Shown here in pieces: positions 53,416 to 61,888 of a stretch of 64,000 nt of DNA. The stretch is from positions 372,001-436,000 of the forward strand of contig NZ_JAASQK010000003.1 of the NCBI RefSeq assembly GCF_011762195.1. The letters are read 5' to 3'. A program made the position numbers and the translations under genes. Origin of the DNA: Sphingomonas oligoaromativorans. Its GTDB lineage: Bacteria; Pseudomonadota; Alphaproteobacteria; Sphingomonadales; Sphingomonadaceae. Positions within the stretch are counted from its first letter, which is position 1. Each line of letters opens with the position of its first letter. Under the pieces are notes generated by a model. That model saw only the letters and a list, made by a program, of their open reading frames with translations. It made no database searches and was not told the DNA's origin.

Positions 53416-56400
53416 ATGCTTCAGCTCGTCAAGCTTGCGCTGAGCAAGCCCTATACCTTTGTCGTGCTCGCGATCCTGATCCTGTTGTCGGGATCGATCG
53501 CGTGGGTGAAGACCCCGACGGATATCTTCCCCGACATCAAGATTCCGGTGATCGCCGCCGTATGGACCTATCGCGGCCTGCCGCCGCAGGACATGTCCGG
53601 CCGCGTCGTCTATTATTACGAGCGGCAGCTCTCCACGACGGTCAACGATATCGACCATATCGAGAGCCAGTCGCTGAACGGCATCGGCATCGTGAAGATC
53701 TTCTTCCGGCCTGGCGTCGACATCCGCACGGCGACCGCGCAGGTGACGTCCGTTTCGCAGACGGTGCTGAAGCAGATGCCGCCGGGCATCACGCCGCCGC
53801 TGATCCTCAATTACAACGCCTCGACCGTTCCGATCCTCCAGCTCGCGCTGTCCTCGAAGGATTTGTCGGAGCAGAAGATCTTCGATCTAGGGCAGAACTT
53901 CATCCGCCCGTCGCTCGCCTCGGTGCAGGGCGCCGCCATCCCGTCGCCCTATGGCGGCAAGGAGCGGCAGATTCAGATCGATCTCGATCCGGCGGCGCTT
54001 CAGGCGCGCAAGCTGTCCGCCACGGACGTGGGCCTCGCGCTCGCCGCGCAGAACCAGATCGTGCCGGCCGGCACCACCAAGATTGGCCAGTACGAATATA
54101 ACGTTCGCCTCAACAACAGCCCCGAGGTGGTGGACGACCTCAACAACCTGCCGATCAGGACGGTCGACGGCACCACGGTCTACATGCGCGACGTGGCGCA
54201 TGTCCGCGACGGTTCGCCGCCGCAGCGCAACGAGGTGCGCGTCGACGGCGCGCGGGCGGTGCTGATGACGGTGCTGAAGTCCGGCTCGGCCTCCACCATC
54301 GCGATCGTCGATCAGGTGAAGGCGCTGCTGCCCAAGCTCAAGGAGACGCTGCCGGCGAGCCTCCATGTCCAGCCGCTGTCGGATCAATCGCTGTTCGTGA
54401 AGGCGGCGGTGTCGGGCGTGATCCGCGAAGGCGTGATCGCCGCCGCGCTCACCTCGCTGATGATCCTGCTGTTCCTCGGTTCGTGGCGTTCGACCGTCAT
54501 CATCGCCGCCTCGATCCCGCTTGCGATCCTCGCGGCGGTGGCGGGGCTGTCGGCGGTGGGCGAGACGCTCAACATCATGACGCTGGGCGGCCTCGCGCTC
54601 GCCGTCGGCATCCTCGTCGACGACGCGACCGTCACCATCGAGAACATCAACTGGCATCTGGAGCAGGGCAAGGCGGTCCGCCAGTCGATCCTCGACGGCG
54701 CGGAGCAGATCGTGCGGCCCGCCTTCGTCTCGCTGCTGTGCATCTGCATCGCCTTCGTGCCGATGTTCTTCCTGCCGGGCGTGGCGGGCTTCCTGTTCGC
54801 GCCGATGGCGAAGGCGGTGGTGTTCGCGATGATCGCGAGCTTCATCCTGTCGCGCACGCTGGTGCCGACGATGGGCAATTATCTGCTGCGCGACCATGCG
54901 TCGGAGCACACCGCCGAGGTCATGGTCAGCCATGACGCGATGGCGGGGCGACCGAAGAGCCGCAATCCGTTCCGGCGCTTCCAACAGGGCTTCGAGGTCC
55001 GCTTCGAGGCGGTGCGTGCCTATTATCTCGCGATCCTCGCCTTCGCGCTGGCGCGGCGGCGGGGGTTCGTGATCGGCTTCCTGAGCGTCGTGCTGCTGTC
55101 CTTCGCGCTGATCCCGCTGCTGGGGCGCAACTTCTTCCCGACCGTCGATTCCGGCCAGATCAACCTTCACGTCCGCGCGCCGGTCGGCACCCGGATCGAG
55201 GAGACGGCGGCGCTGTTCGATCATATCGAGGATCGCATCCGCGGCACGATCCCCGCCGACGAACTGGGCTCGATCGTCGACAATATCGGCCTGCCGGTGT
55301 CGGGCATCAACCGCGCCTACTCCAACACCGGCGGCGTCGGCCCGCAGGATGGGGACATCCTCATCACGCTGACCAGGGATCATCATCCGACCGCCGGCTA
55401 TGTGAAGGCGCTGCGCAAGGCGCTGCCGGATGCCTTCCCCGGCTCGACCTTCTCCTTCCTGCCGGCCGACATCATCAGCCAGATCCTGAACTTCGGCGCG
55501 CCCGCTCCGGTGGACGTGATGGTCACGGGGCCGAACGTGAAGGCCAACGAGGCCTATGCCCACGAGCTGGTCGAGAAGATGGGCCATGTCGCCGGCATCG
55601 CCGATGTCCGCCTCCAGCAGGCGAGCGACTATCCTGAACTCGCCTTCGATGTTGACCGCACGCAGGCGGATCGCCTCGGCATCACCGAGAACGACGTGAC
55701 GCGCAGCCTCGCGGTGAACCTCGCGGGCAGCTTCCAGATCGCACCGGCCTTCTGGCTGAACCCCAGGAACGGCGTCTCCTACCCGATCGTCGTCCAGACC
55801 CCGCAATATCGCACCGACACGATGGCGGCGCTGAACAACATCCCCGTCACCGGTTCGAAGCCCGGCGACTTCCAGGTGCTGGGCGCGCTGGGCACGATCC
55901 ATCGCGAGCCGTCGCCGGCGGTGATCTCGCATTATGCGGTGCAGCCGGCCTATGACGTCTATGCCACCACGCAGGGCCGCGATCTGGGTGCCGTGGCGGG
56001 CGACATCCAGAAGATCATCAAGGCGACCAGGGGCGATCTGCCCAAGGGCGCGACCGTGGCGCTGCGCGGGCAGGTGGAGACGATGAACACCGCCTTCACC
56101 GGGCTGATCCTCGGCCTGCTCGGCGCGATCGTGCTGATCTACCTGCTGATCGTCGTGAACTTCCAGAGCTGGGTCGATCCGGCGGTGATCGTCTCGGCGC
56201 TGCCGGCGGCGCTGGCGGGGATCGTGTGGATGCTGTTCGCGACCCGCACGCCGCTCTCCGTGCCGGCGCTGACGGGCGCGATCATGTGCATGGGCGTCGC
56301 CACCGCCAACTCGGTGCTGGTGGTGAGCTTCGCCCGCGAGCGGCTGGAGGTGGTCGGCGACGCGATGAAGGCGGCGGCCGAGGCCGGCGCCACCCGCTTC

Positions 56401-56643
56401 CGCCCGGTGCTGATGACCGCGCTCGCCATGATTATCGGCATGGCGCCCATGGCGCTCGGCCTCGGCGAAGGCGGCGAGCAGAACGCCCCGCTCGGCCGCG
56501 CCGTCATCGGCGGGCTGATCTGCGCCACCATCGCCACGCTCGTCTTCGTGCCCGTCGTCTTCTCGATCGCCCACCGCAGGCACCGTCCCGCCGACGAGCC
56601 CGCCGCCGGCACCGCTCCCGAAGGTTTGGTCTATGCAGAATGA
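53416..56643 (+). CDS. RND efflux transporter permease
   Basis: A 1075-residue inner-membrane RND pump with 12 predicted helices and two large periplasmic loops. TM4 carries Asp402-Asp403 (GILVDDATVTIEN) for proton transfer. In TM10, where AcrB has Lys940, the aligned residue is Ala964 (GVATANSVLVV), so the proton relay differs from AcrB. It belongs to the hydrophobe/amphiphile exporter group rather than the metal exporters. It is first of a tripartite operon with the adaptor (11-bp overlap) and outer-membrane factor. Likely substrates are drugs or toxic amphiphiles. Confidence 0.94.
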   Translation: MLQLVKLALSKPYTFVVLAILILLSGSIAWVKTPTDIFPDIKIPVIAAVWTYRGLPPQDMSGRVVYYYERQLSTTVNDIDHIESQSLNGIGIVKIFFRPGVDIRTATAQVTSVSQTVLKQMPPGITPPLILNYNASTVPILQLALSSKDLSEQKIFDLGQNFIRPSLASVQGAAIPSPYGGKERQIQIDLDPAALQARKLSATDVGLALAAQNQIVPAGTTKIGQYEYNVRLNNSPEVVDDLNNLPIRTVDGTTVYMRDVAHVRDGSPPQRNEVRVDGARAVLMTVLKSGSASTIAIVDQVKALLPKLKETLPASLHVQPLSDQSLFVKAAVSGVIREGVIAAALTSLMILLFLGSWRSTVIIAASIPLAILAAVAGLSAVGETLNIMTLGGLALAVGILVDDATVTIENINWHLEQGKAVRQSILDGAEQIVRPAFVSLLCICIAFVPMFFLPGVAGFLFAPMAKAVVFAMIASFILSRTLVPTMGNYLLRDHASEHTAEVMVSHDAMAGRPKSRNPFRRFQQGFEVRFEAVRAYYLAILAFALARRRGFVIGFLSVVLLSFALIPLLGRNFFPTVDSGQINLHVRAPVGTRIEETAALFDHIEDRIRGTIPADELGSIVDNIGLPVSGINRAYSNTGGVGPQDGDILITLTRDHHPTAGYVKALRKALPDAFPGSTFSFLPADIISQILNFGAPAPVDVMVTGPNVKANEAYAHELVEKMGHVAGIADVRLQQASDYPELAFDVDRTQADRLGITENDVTRSLAVNLAGSFQIAPAFWLNPRNGVSYPIVVQTPQYRTDTMAALNNIPVTGSKPGDFQVLGALGTIHREPSPAVISHYAVQPAYDVYATTQGRDLGAVAGDIQKIIKATRGDLPKGATVALRGQVETMNTAFTGLILGLLGAIVLIYLLIVVNFQSWVDPAVIVSALPAALAGIVWMLFATRTPLSVPALTGAIMCMGVATANSVLVVSFARERLEVVGDAMKAAAEAGATRFRPVLMTALAMIIGMAPMALGLGEGGEQNAPLGRAVIGGLICATIATLVFVPVVFSIAHRRHRPADEPAAGTAPEGLVYAE

Positions 56644-57796
56644 AGCCGTTTCCCATGCCCCGGCCGCGCCGCGTGGGCTGAAGATCGCCGGTGTCGTGGC
56701 GGCCGTCGTGGCGGCGGGCGTGGTCGTGGCGGGCGTCGTCAGCCGGTCGAGCGAGGCGCATGAGGCGCAGCACTGGTCCGACGCGCGATCGGTGCCGACC
56801 GTCCACCTCGTCGCGGTGAAGGCCTCGGCGGCTTCGGACGGGCTGACGCTGCCGGGCACGATGGAGGCGTGGAACGCGGCGCGGCTCTATGCGCGCGTCG
56901 GCGGCTATGTGAAGGGCTGGTACAAGGATATCGGCGCGGATGTCCCCGCCGGCACGCCGCTCGGCTCGATCGAGACGCCCGAGCTGGACCAGCAGATCGC
57001 GCAGGCCCGCGCCGCGCTCGCCAGCGCGCGCGCCAACGCGGCGCTCGCCCGATCGACGGCGGCGCGCTGGAACGATCTGCTCGCCAGCGCCTCCGTCTCC
57101 AGGCAGGAGGCGGACGAGAAGAATGGCGATCTCGCCGCCAGGAATGCGGACGTTCAGGGCGCGGAGGCCAATCTCAACCGGCTGCTCGCGCAGAAGGCCT
57201 ATGCCACCGTCCGCGCGCCCTTCGCGGGCGTGGTGACGGCGCGCAATGCGGACATCGGCGATCTCGTCGGGCCGGGCGCGAGCAATCAGCAGCCGATGTT
57301 CGCCGTCGCCGACGTCCACCGCATCCGCCTCTATGTGAACGTGCCGCAGGCCTATTCGGCGGCGATGCGGCCGGGGCTGGGCGCGACGCTCAGCGTGCCG
57401 GATTATCCGGGCCGGAGCTTCGACGCGCATGTGATCGGCACCTCGGGCGCGATCGACAGCCGGACGGGCACCTTGCAGGTCCAGCTCGTCGCCGACAATC
57501 CGGGCGAGGTGCTGAAGCCCGGCGGCTATGCGCAGGTGAAGTTCGCGGTGCCGGGGCAGGCGGGGACGGTGACGATCCCGTCGAGCACGCTCGTCTTCCG
57601 CGCGGCGGGCACGCAGGTGGCGATGGTCGGCCCCGGCGATCGCATCCGTCTCCAGCCGGTGACGCTCGGGCGCGATCTGGGCGGCACGGTGGAGGTGGTG
57701 TCGGGCCTCTCCTCCGCCGCGCGCATCGTCGACAATCCGCCGGACTCGATCGCGTCGGGCGAGCTGGTCCGCGTCGGCGAGGGCGGTCGTGGCTGA
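56633..57796 (+). CDS. RND periplasmic adaptor (membrane fusion protein)
   Basis: A 387-residue adaptor with one N-terminal membrane anchor (about residues 15-38), a lipoyl-like half motif (ARVGGYVKGWYKDIGADVPAGTPLGSIE), a coiled-coil hairpin (about 120-185), the second lipoyl half (ATVRAPFAGVVTARNADIGDLV), and beta-barrel and proximal domains. It links the pump to the outer-membrane channel. It overlaps the pump gene by 11 bp and the channel gene by 8 bp. Confidence 0.94.
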   Translation: MQNEAVSHAPAAPRGLKIAGVVAAVVAAGVVVAGVVSRSSEAHEAQHWSDARSVPTVHLVAVKASAASDGLTLPGTMEAWNAARLYARVGGYVKGWYKDIGADVPAGTPLGSIETPELDQQIAQARAALASARANAALARSTAARWNDLLASASVSRQEADEKNGDLAARNADVQGAEANLNRLLAQKAYATVRAPFAGVVTARNADIGDLVGPGASNQQPMFAVADVHRIRLYVNVPQAYSAAMRPGLGATLSVPDYPGRSFDAHVIGTSGAIDSRTGTLQVQLVADNPGEVLKPGGYAQVKFAVPGQAGTVTIPSSTLVFRAAGTQVAMVGPGDRIRLQPVTLGRDLGGTVEVVSGLSSAARIVDNPPDSIASGELVRVGEGGRG

Positions 57797-59255
57797 GCGT
57801 CTTCGCGCGGCCGCATGGCTGATGCTGGCGGCTTCCAGCGGCTGCTCCTTCGCGCCGGCCTATCATCCGCCAGTGGCCCCGGCACCCGTCGCCTACAAGG
57901 AGCAGGGGCCGTGGACACCCGCAGAACCCGCCAGCCTTTCGGCCGCCGGGGACTGGTGGACGCTGTTCGGCGATGCCACGCTCGACGGCCTCGAACGGCG
58001 CATCGGCACCGATAATCCTACGCTGGCCGGCGCGCTCGGCCGCTATGACGAGGCGAGCGCCTATCTGCGCGAGGCGCGGGCGGGGCTCTTCCCGCATATC
58101 GGCCTCGACGCCGACATCACGCGCAACCGCCAGTCCGACAACCGCCCGCTGCGCGGCTCGAACCAGCCGGATCTCTATCCGGCCGACACCGTGGGCGGCG
58201 AGGCCGGCTATGAACTCGATCTGTGGGGCCGGGTGCGCAACTCGGTCGCCGCCGGGCGCGCCGAGGCCGAGGCGAGCGCCGACGATCTCGCCGCCATCCG
58301 CCTGAGCCTCCAGAGCCAGCTCGCGTCGAGCTATATCGCGCTGCGCGGTTACGACCGGCAGATCGACCTGCTCTCCGCCACCGTCGATGCCTATGCCAAG
58401 GCGGATGCGATGACGCGCCGCCGCTTCGCGGGCGGCATCGCCACCGGCATCGAGACGGGCCAGTCCGGCGCCCAGCTCGCCGAGGCGCAGGCCCAGCTCG
58501 CCGACCTGCGCAACGCCCGCGCGCTCACCGAGCATGCCATCGCCAGCCTCGTCGGCACGCCCGCGCCGAACTTCTCGATCGAGGCCGCGCCGGCCAGCCT
58601 GACCCTGCCGCCGATTCCGGCGGGCCTGCCCTCGACGCTGCTCCAGCGCCGGCCCGATGTCGCCGCCGCCGAACGCCGCATGTACGCCGCGAACCGGGAG
58701 ATCGGCGTGGCGCGGGCCGCCTTCTTCCCCTCCATCTCGCTGAGCGGGCAGGGCGGTTTCCAGAACACCGGCCTGCCGGGGCTGTTCACGGCGCCCAACA
58801 TCTTCTGGTCGGTGGGGCCGAGCGCGGTGCTCAACCTGTTCGACGGCGGCCGCCGTCGCGCGCAGGTCGCCGTCGCGCGGGCCAACTGGACGCAGGCGAC
58901 GGCCGATTATCGCGGCGATGTGCTGAAGGCCTTTCAGGACGTCGAGGACGGCCTCTCCCAGCTCCACCATCTCGGCGACGAGGCGGTGGCCGAGGATCAG
59001 GCCGTGACCCAGGCCGCGCAGGCCGAGCGGCTGTCGCTCAACCGCTATGTGAAGGGCGCGGTCGATTATCTCGACGTGGTGACCGCGCAGACCACGGCGC
59101 TGCGCACCCGCCGCCAGGCGATCCGGCTCGAGACGCTGCGCCTTCAGGCGAGCGTCGGCCTCATCAAGGCGCTGGGCGGCGGCTGGCGGGGCGGCGCCCA
59201 GACCGCCCGGACGCAGACCACCCCTTCCCGAACGACCCCTTCGACAGGAGCATGA
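57789..59255 (+). CDS. Outer-membrane efflux channel lipoprotein (NodT/OprM family)
   Basis: A 488-residue TolC-like channel with a lipobox (ASSGCSF). It has two repeated OEP domains, including GEAGYELDLWGRVRNSVAAGRAEAEAS, LLQRRPDVAAAERRM and FFPSISLSGQGGFQ. It forms the exit duct of the tripartite pump. The start is GTG at 57789 overlapping the adaptor stop. The C-terminus has a Thr/Gln/Pro-rich tail that runs to the ATGA junction with the next small gene. Confidence 0.93.
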   Translation: MAERLRAAAWLMLAASSGCSFAPAYHPPVAPAPVAYKEQGPWTPAEPASLSAAGDWWTLFGDATLDGLERRIGTDNPTLAGALGRYDEASAYLREARAGLFPHIGLDADITRNRQSDNRPLRGSNQPDLYPADTVGGEAGYELDLWGRVRNSVAAGRAEAEASADDLAAIRLSLQSQLASSYIALRGYDRQIDLLSATVDAYAKADAMTRRRFAGGIATGIETGQSGAQLAEAQAQLADLRNARALTEHAIASLVGTPAPNFSIEAAPASLTLPPIPAGLPSTLLQRRPDVAAAERRMYAANREIGVARAAFFPSISLSGQGGFQNTGLPGLFTAPNIFWSVGPSAVLNLFDGGRRRAQVAVARANWTQATADYRGDVLKAFQDVEDGLSQLHHLGDEAVAEDQAVTQAAQAERLSLNRYVKGAVDYLDVVTAQTTALRTRRQAIRLETLRLQASVGLIKALGGGWRGGAQTARTQTTPSRTTPSTGA

Positions 59256-59257
59256 CG

Positions 59258-59644
59258 ATGCCGAAACATTCCGCCCTGCTGGGCCTTGCCTGCGCGCTTG
59301 TCTGGTCGTCGGCGGCCGTTGCCGGCGTCCCCGTGCCCGGCTTCCGGGAGCTCGAAGGCGGCTATGCGAAAAGCGGCGGAACGGGCGAGGCGGAGCGCCG
59401 CCTTGCCGAGGCGATCCCGGCGGGCACGGGCGTGGGCGACGCGCAGGCCATGCTCATCGGTGCCGGCGCGACATGCCGGAGCGAACATCGCGCGCCCGAC
59501 GTGCGGCATTGCCTCTTCCATCAATATTCGCTGGCGGACGGCGCGGCGGACGACATTCGCTGGGCGGTCCGTCTCGATGCTCCCGGCGGCCATGTGCGGA
59601 CGGTCTCGGTCGATCGATCCGTCGACCGGCATGGCCCGAACTGA
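59258..59644 (+). CDS. Small periplasmic protein B, paralogue of 50756-51184
   Basis: A 128-residue protein with a signal peptide (MPKHSALLGLACALVWSSAAVAG). The mature part shares with protein A the ordered motifs FRELE, AIPAGT, an alanine-rich helix ending in AGATC, a second Cys, DDIRWAVRLD and a final VSVDR. ATG 59258 is preferred over 59252 because AGGAG is then 7 nt upstream. It is the last gene of the efflux operon, immediately after the channel gene. It may be a periplasmic accessory or a sensor of the pump's substrate; the function is unknown. Confidence 0.78.
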   Translation: MPKHSALLGLACALVWSSAAVAGVPVPGFRELEGGYAKSGGTGEAERRLAEAIPAGTGVGDAQAMLIGAGATCRSEHRAPDVRHCLFHQYSLADGAADDIRWAVRLDAPGGHVRTVSVDRSVDRHGPN

Positions 59645-59673
59645 TCTGGAAGGCGGATATCCGGTAAGAGTTT

Positions 59674-59705
59674 CGCCACCACCGGCCCGAAGACCGGCGG
59701 TGGCG
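59674..59705 (+). terminator. Probable terminator of the efflux operon
   Basis: CGCCACCACCGG and CCGGCGGTGGCG form an 11-of-12 bp stem with an 8-nt loop, 29 bp after the stop of small protein B, followed by AGTTTCG. The remaining DNA up to the acetyltransferase holds palindrome site 4 and no other gene that I can see. Confidence 0.6.
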
Positions 59706-59831
59706 AGTTTCGCCGATGAGCGGATCGGCGACCCAGCATATGGGGCTGAACGCGCGGGGAATGGCGGGGTTAAGGCCATGCCGGCGCTCGTTCGGCCTGC
59801 TGATGATGCGGTCATGGCTTCGGGCTGGCTA

Positions 59832-59847
59832 ATGAAATGAATTTCAC
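59832..59847. promoter_or_regulatory. 16-bp palindrome, site 4 (degenerate by one base)
   Basis: ATGAAATGAATTTCAC differs from the reverse complement of site 3 only in its first base. It lies after the efflux operon terminator and 204 bp upstream of the acetyltransferase ATG, so that gene may belong to the same regulon, or the site may mark the border of the block. Confidence 0.5.
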
Positions 59848-60051
59848 TCCCCATGCCTCGGGGTTGCGCGCCCGCGCCCTCTCCGTGTCGACGGGGACAT
59901 ATTCAGCCATCCGGCATTAACATTCGTCTGGTGCAGCGCGCGGGGCAGCGGGATGGCTGAGGAAGATGCGCGGGATTTTCGGATCGATCCACCTGGCAAC
60001 AGACCGCCACGTTCCGCGCCCGAGCCGCGTATCGCCGCCGGTGCCCGCATC

Positions 60052-60573
60052 ATGATCTTTGCCGAGAGCATCGCGTTGGGGCCGATCCTGCCGGTCGACC
60101 TGCCGGCCCTGTTCCAATGGGCGGACACGCCGGACACCGCCCGGTTCAACGAGCCCTATCATCCGCCCAATTGGCAACGGCAGGAGGCGTTCTGGCTCAA
60201 TACGGCGGAGGATCGCAGCCGCGTCTTCTTCGCGATACGATCGCGCGAGACGACCGACATCGTCGGTTATGTGCAGATCATGCAGATCCACGCGATCCAT
60301 CGATCCGCGGTTCTCGGCGTCCTGATCGGCCACCCTCGCGATCGCGGCAAGGGCAAGGGGCGCGAGGCGCTGCGGCTGGCCGTCGACTATTGCTGGAGCC
60401 ATCTCAACCTCAGCCGGCTGGCGCTGAGCGTCTTCGCCGGCAATGATCGCGCCCTGAGGCTCTACGCGTCGCTCGGCTTTCAGGAAGAGGGCCGGTTGCG
60501 CCACGCCCATTTCATCGATGGCCGATGGACCGACGTGATCCTGATGGGATTGCTCCACCCCGATCGCGCGTGA
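60052..60573 (+). CDS. GNAT family N-acetyltransferase (RimJ/RimL type)
   Basis: A 173-residue acetyltransferase with the typical RimJ/L start (IALGPILPVDLPALFQW), VGYVQIMQIHAIHRSAVLGVLIG, the acetyl-CoA loop RGKGKGREAL, and the C-terminal NDRALRLYASLGFQEEGRLRHAHFIDGRWTDVILMGL. ATG 60052 is chosen over 59953: codons between the two starts lack the strong G/C third-position bias seen afterwards. The substrate is unknown; relatives acetylate proteins, polyamines or antibiotics. Palindrome site 4 lies upstream. Confidence 0.87.
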   Translation: MIFAESIALGPILPVDLPALFQWADTPDTARFNEPYHPPNWQRQEAFWLNTAEDRSRVFFAIRSRETTDIVGYVQIMQIHAIHRSAVLGVLIGHPRDRGKGKGREALRLAVDYCWSHLNLSRLALSVFAGNDRALRLYASLGFQEEGRLRHAHFIDGRWTDVILMGLLHPDRA

Positions 60574-60576
60574 CGG

Positions 60577-61815
60577 TCATGCCTTCTCCCGCCGCAGGCC
60601 CCGTTCGATCCAGTCGGCGGCGGCCAGGCCGCTTTCCCAGGCGCCGTGGGCCGTGGAGAAATCCACGGGCGAGCAAGCTTCGCCGGCGAAGCACAGCCGC
60701 TCGCTGACCGGGGTGCGGAGTAGCTTCCGGGCATCGGCGCGGCCGGGCAGGGCATGGCTGTAGGAGCCGCCGATCGTGGGCTCATGCGCCCAGCGCGTCG
60801 CCATGATCGGCGTCAGGCCTCGCGCGAAATCGGCGCCGAGCAGATGGCGCAGCTCCTCGATCGCGAAGGCTGCGGCGGCGGCTTCGCCTTCGTCCTCCAA
60901 CGCCTGCGCATGGGCGCCGCCGAGGAAGGTCTCGATCACGGGCCGGCCCAGCGGCCGGATATAGTGGCTGCCGGTCGCGGCGCGATCCAGCCGCCCCAGC
61001 AGATGCGATTCCGGCGGCACCGAGTCCGGGTCGGCGATGGACAGGAATATCTTGTCGGCCAGCCCGAGCGGCAGGCCGGCGGCGGCGTGGAGATGATCGT
61101 CCACCGCCGGGGCGAAGCGGATCGTTCCGCGCGCGAGCATGGTGGTCGGCACCGCCACGATCGCGGCGCGAGTGGTGATCGGCCCGCCGCTGGTCTCCAG
61201 CGTTATGTCCCGGCCCTGGGCGATCGAGGTTACGCGGGTGCCGAGCGCGATCGGCAGTTCGCGGGCGAGCGACACGATGAACGCGCCATAGCCGCCGGGC
61301 AGGCGCCAGTTATTCTCGCTGGCGGCGTCGTCATAAGCGAGGAAATCGGCGACCGAGAGCCGCTCCAGCTCGGTCCCGTTCATGAAGCTGCTCAGCCCGT
61401 CGATGAACGGCCGCCAGCGGTCCGTGGCCGCGAGCGCGTCACCCGCCCGGTCGCTTGGCGGCGGCTCGCGACGCAGGGCTTCTCCGAAACGCTCATAGGC
61501 GGCCCAGGCGTCCCGCTGCTCCCCGGCCGGGATGCCGAGATCGCGGAGCTGCTTGTGCCAGGCGCTCCGTCGGCGATCGAGAGGCTCGCCCCTGGCCTCC
61601 GCCAGCGCGGCGAGGGGATTGCGCTCGGCGGAGTGGAGCCAGCCGCAGCCCAGATCGAGCGGCACGCCCGCGATCCTATCCGTGTGCGCCCGCCCGCCGA
61701 GCCGGGGAAGGGCTTCGACCAGCAGGATCGAGCGGCCCCGCGACGCGAGGCTTCGCGCGGCCGCGATACCGGCCGCGCCGGCGCCGACGATGGCGACATC
61801 CACCCGATCGCTCAT
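60577..61815 (-). CDS. FAD-dependent amine oxidase family protein
   Basis: A 412-residue flavoprotein with the FAD-binding motif VAIVGAGAAGIAAARSLASRG (first 30 residues), GGRAHTDRIAGVPLDLGCGWLHS, and the C-terminal FAD motif RLCFAGEACSPVDFSTAHGAWESGLAAA, as in monoamine/polyamine oxidases and protoporphyrinogen-oxidase-like enzymes. It probably oxidises an amine. ATG 61815 has GGGGGG 8-9 nt upstream. It is convergent with the acetyltransferase (3-bp gap) and divergent from the antiporter. Confidence 0.9.
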   Translation of the reverse strand: MSDRVDVAIVGAGAAGIAAARSLASRGRSILLVEALPRLGGRAHTDRIAGVPLDLGCGWLHSAERNPLAALAEARGEPLDRRRSAWHKQLRDLGIPAGEQRDAWAAYERFGEALRREPPPSDRAGDALAATDRWRPFIDGLSSFMNGTELERLSVADFLAYDDAASENNWRLPGGYGAFIVSLARELPIALGTRVTSIAQGRDITLETSGGPITTRAAIVAVPTTMLARGTIRFAPAVDDHLHAAAGLPLGLADKIFLSIADPDSVPPESHLLGRLDRAATGSHYIRPLGRPVIETFLGGAHAQALEDEGEAAAAAFAIEELRHLLGADFARGLTPIMATRWAHEPTIGGSYSHALPGRADARKLLRTPVSERLCFAGEACSPVDFSTAHGAWESGLAAADWIERGLRREKA

Positions 61816-61888
61816 GATGAAGCCCCCCTGATCCTCCATAGAGCTTCCATGATGGCGATTCCGGCGCCGATTGCGATACAGTCGGAGC

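Noticed and set aside
53887-56859. A 990-codon open frame antisense to the RND pump, and similar very long frames at 4864-7017, 8208-10550, 20496-23300 and 24674-27085.
   Set aside because: They are shadows of real genes in GC-rich DNA: composition is Arg/Ala/His/Gln-rich, no family motifs appear, and the sense frames carry intact domains.
59953-60051. An N-terminal extension of the acetyltransferase starting at 59953.
   Set aside because: Codons here lack the G/C third-position bias that begins sharply at 60052, and the family's usual N-terminus starts at 60052.
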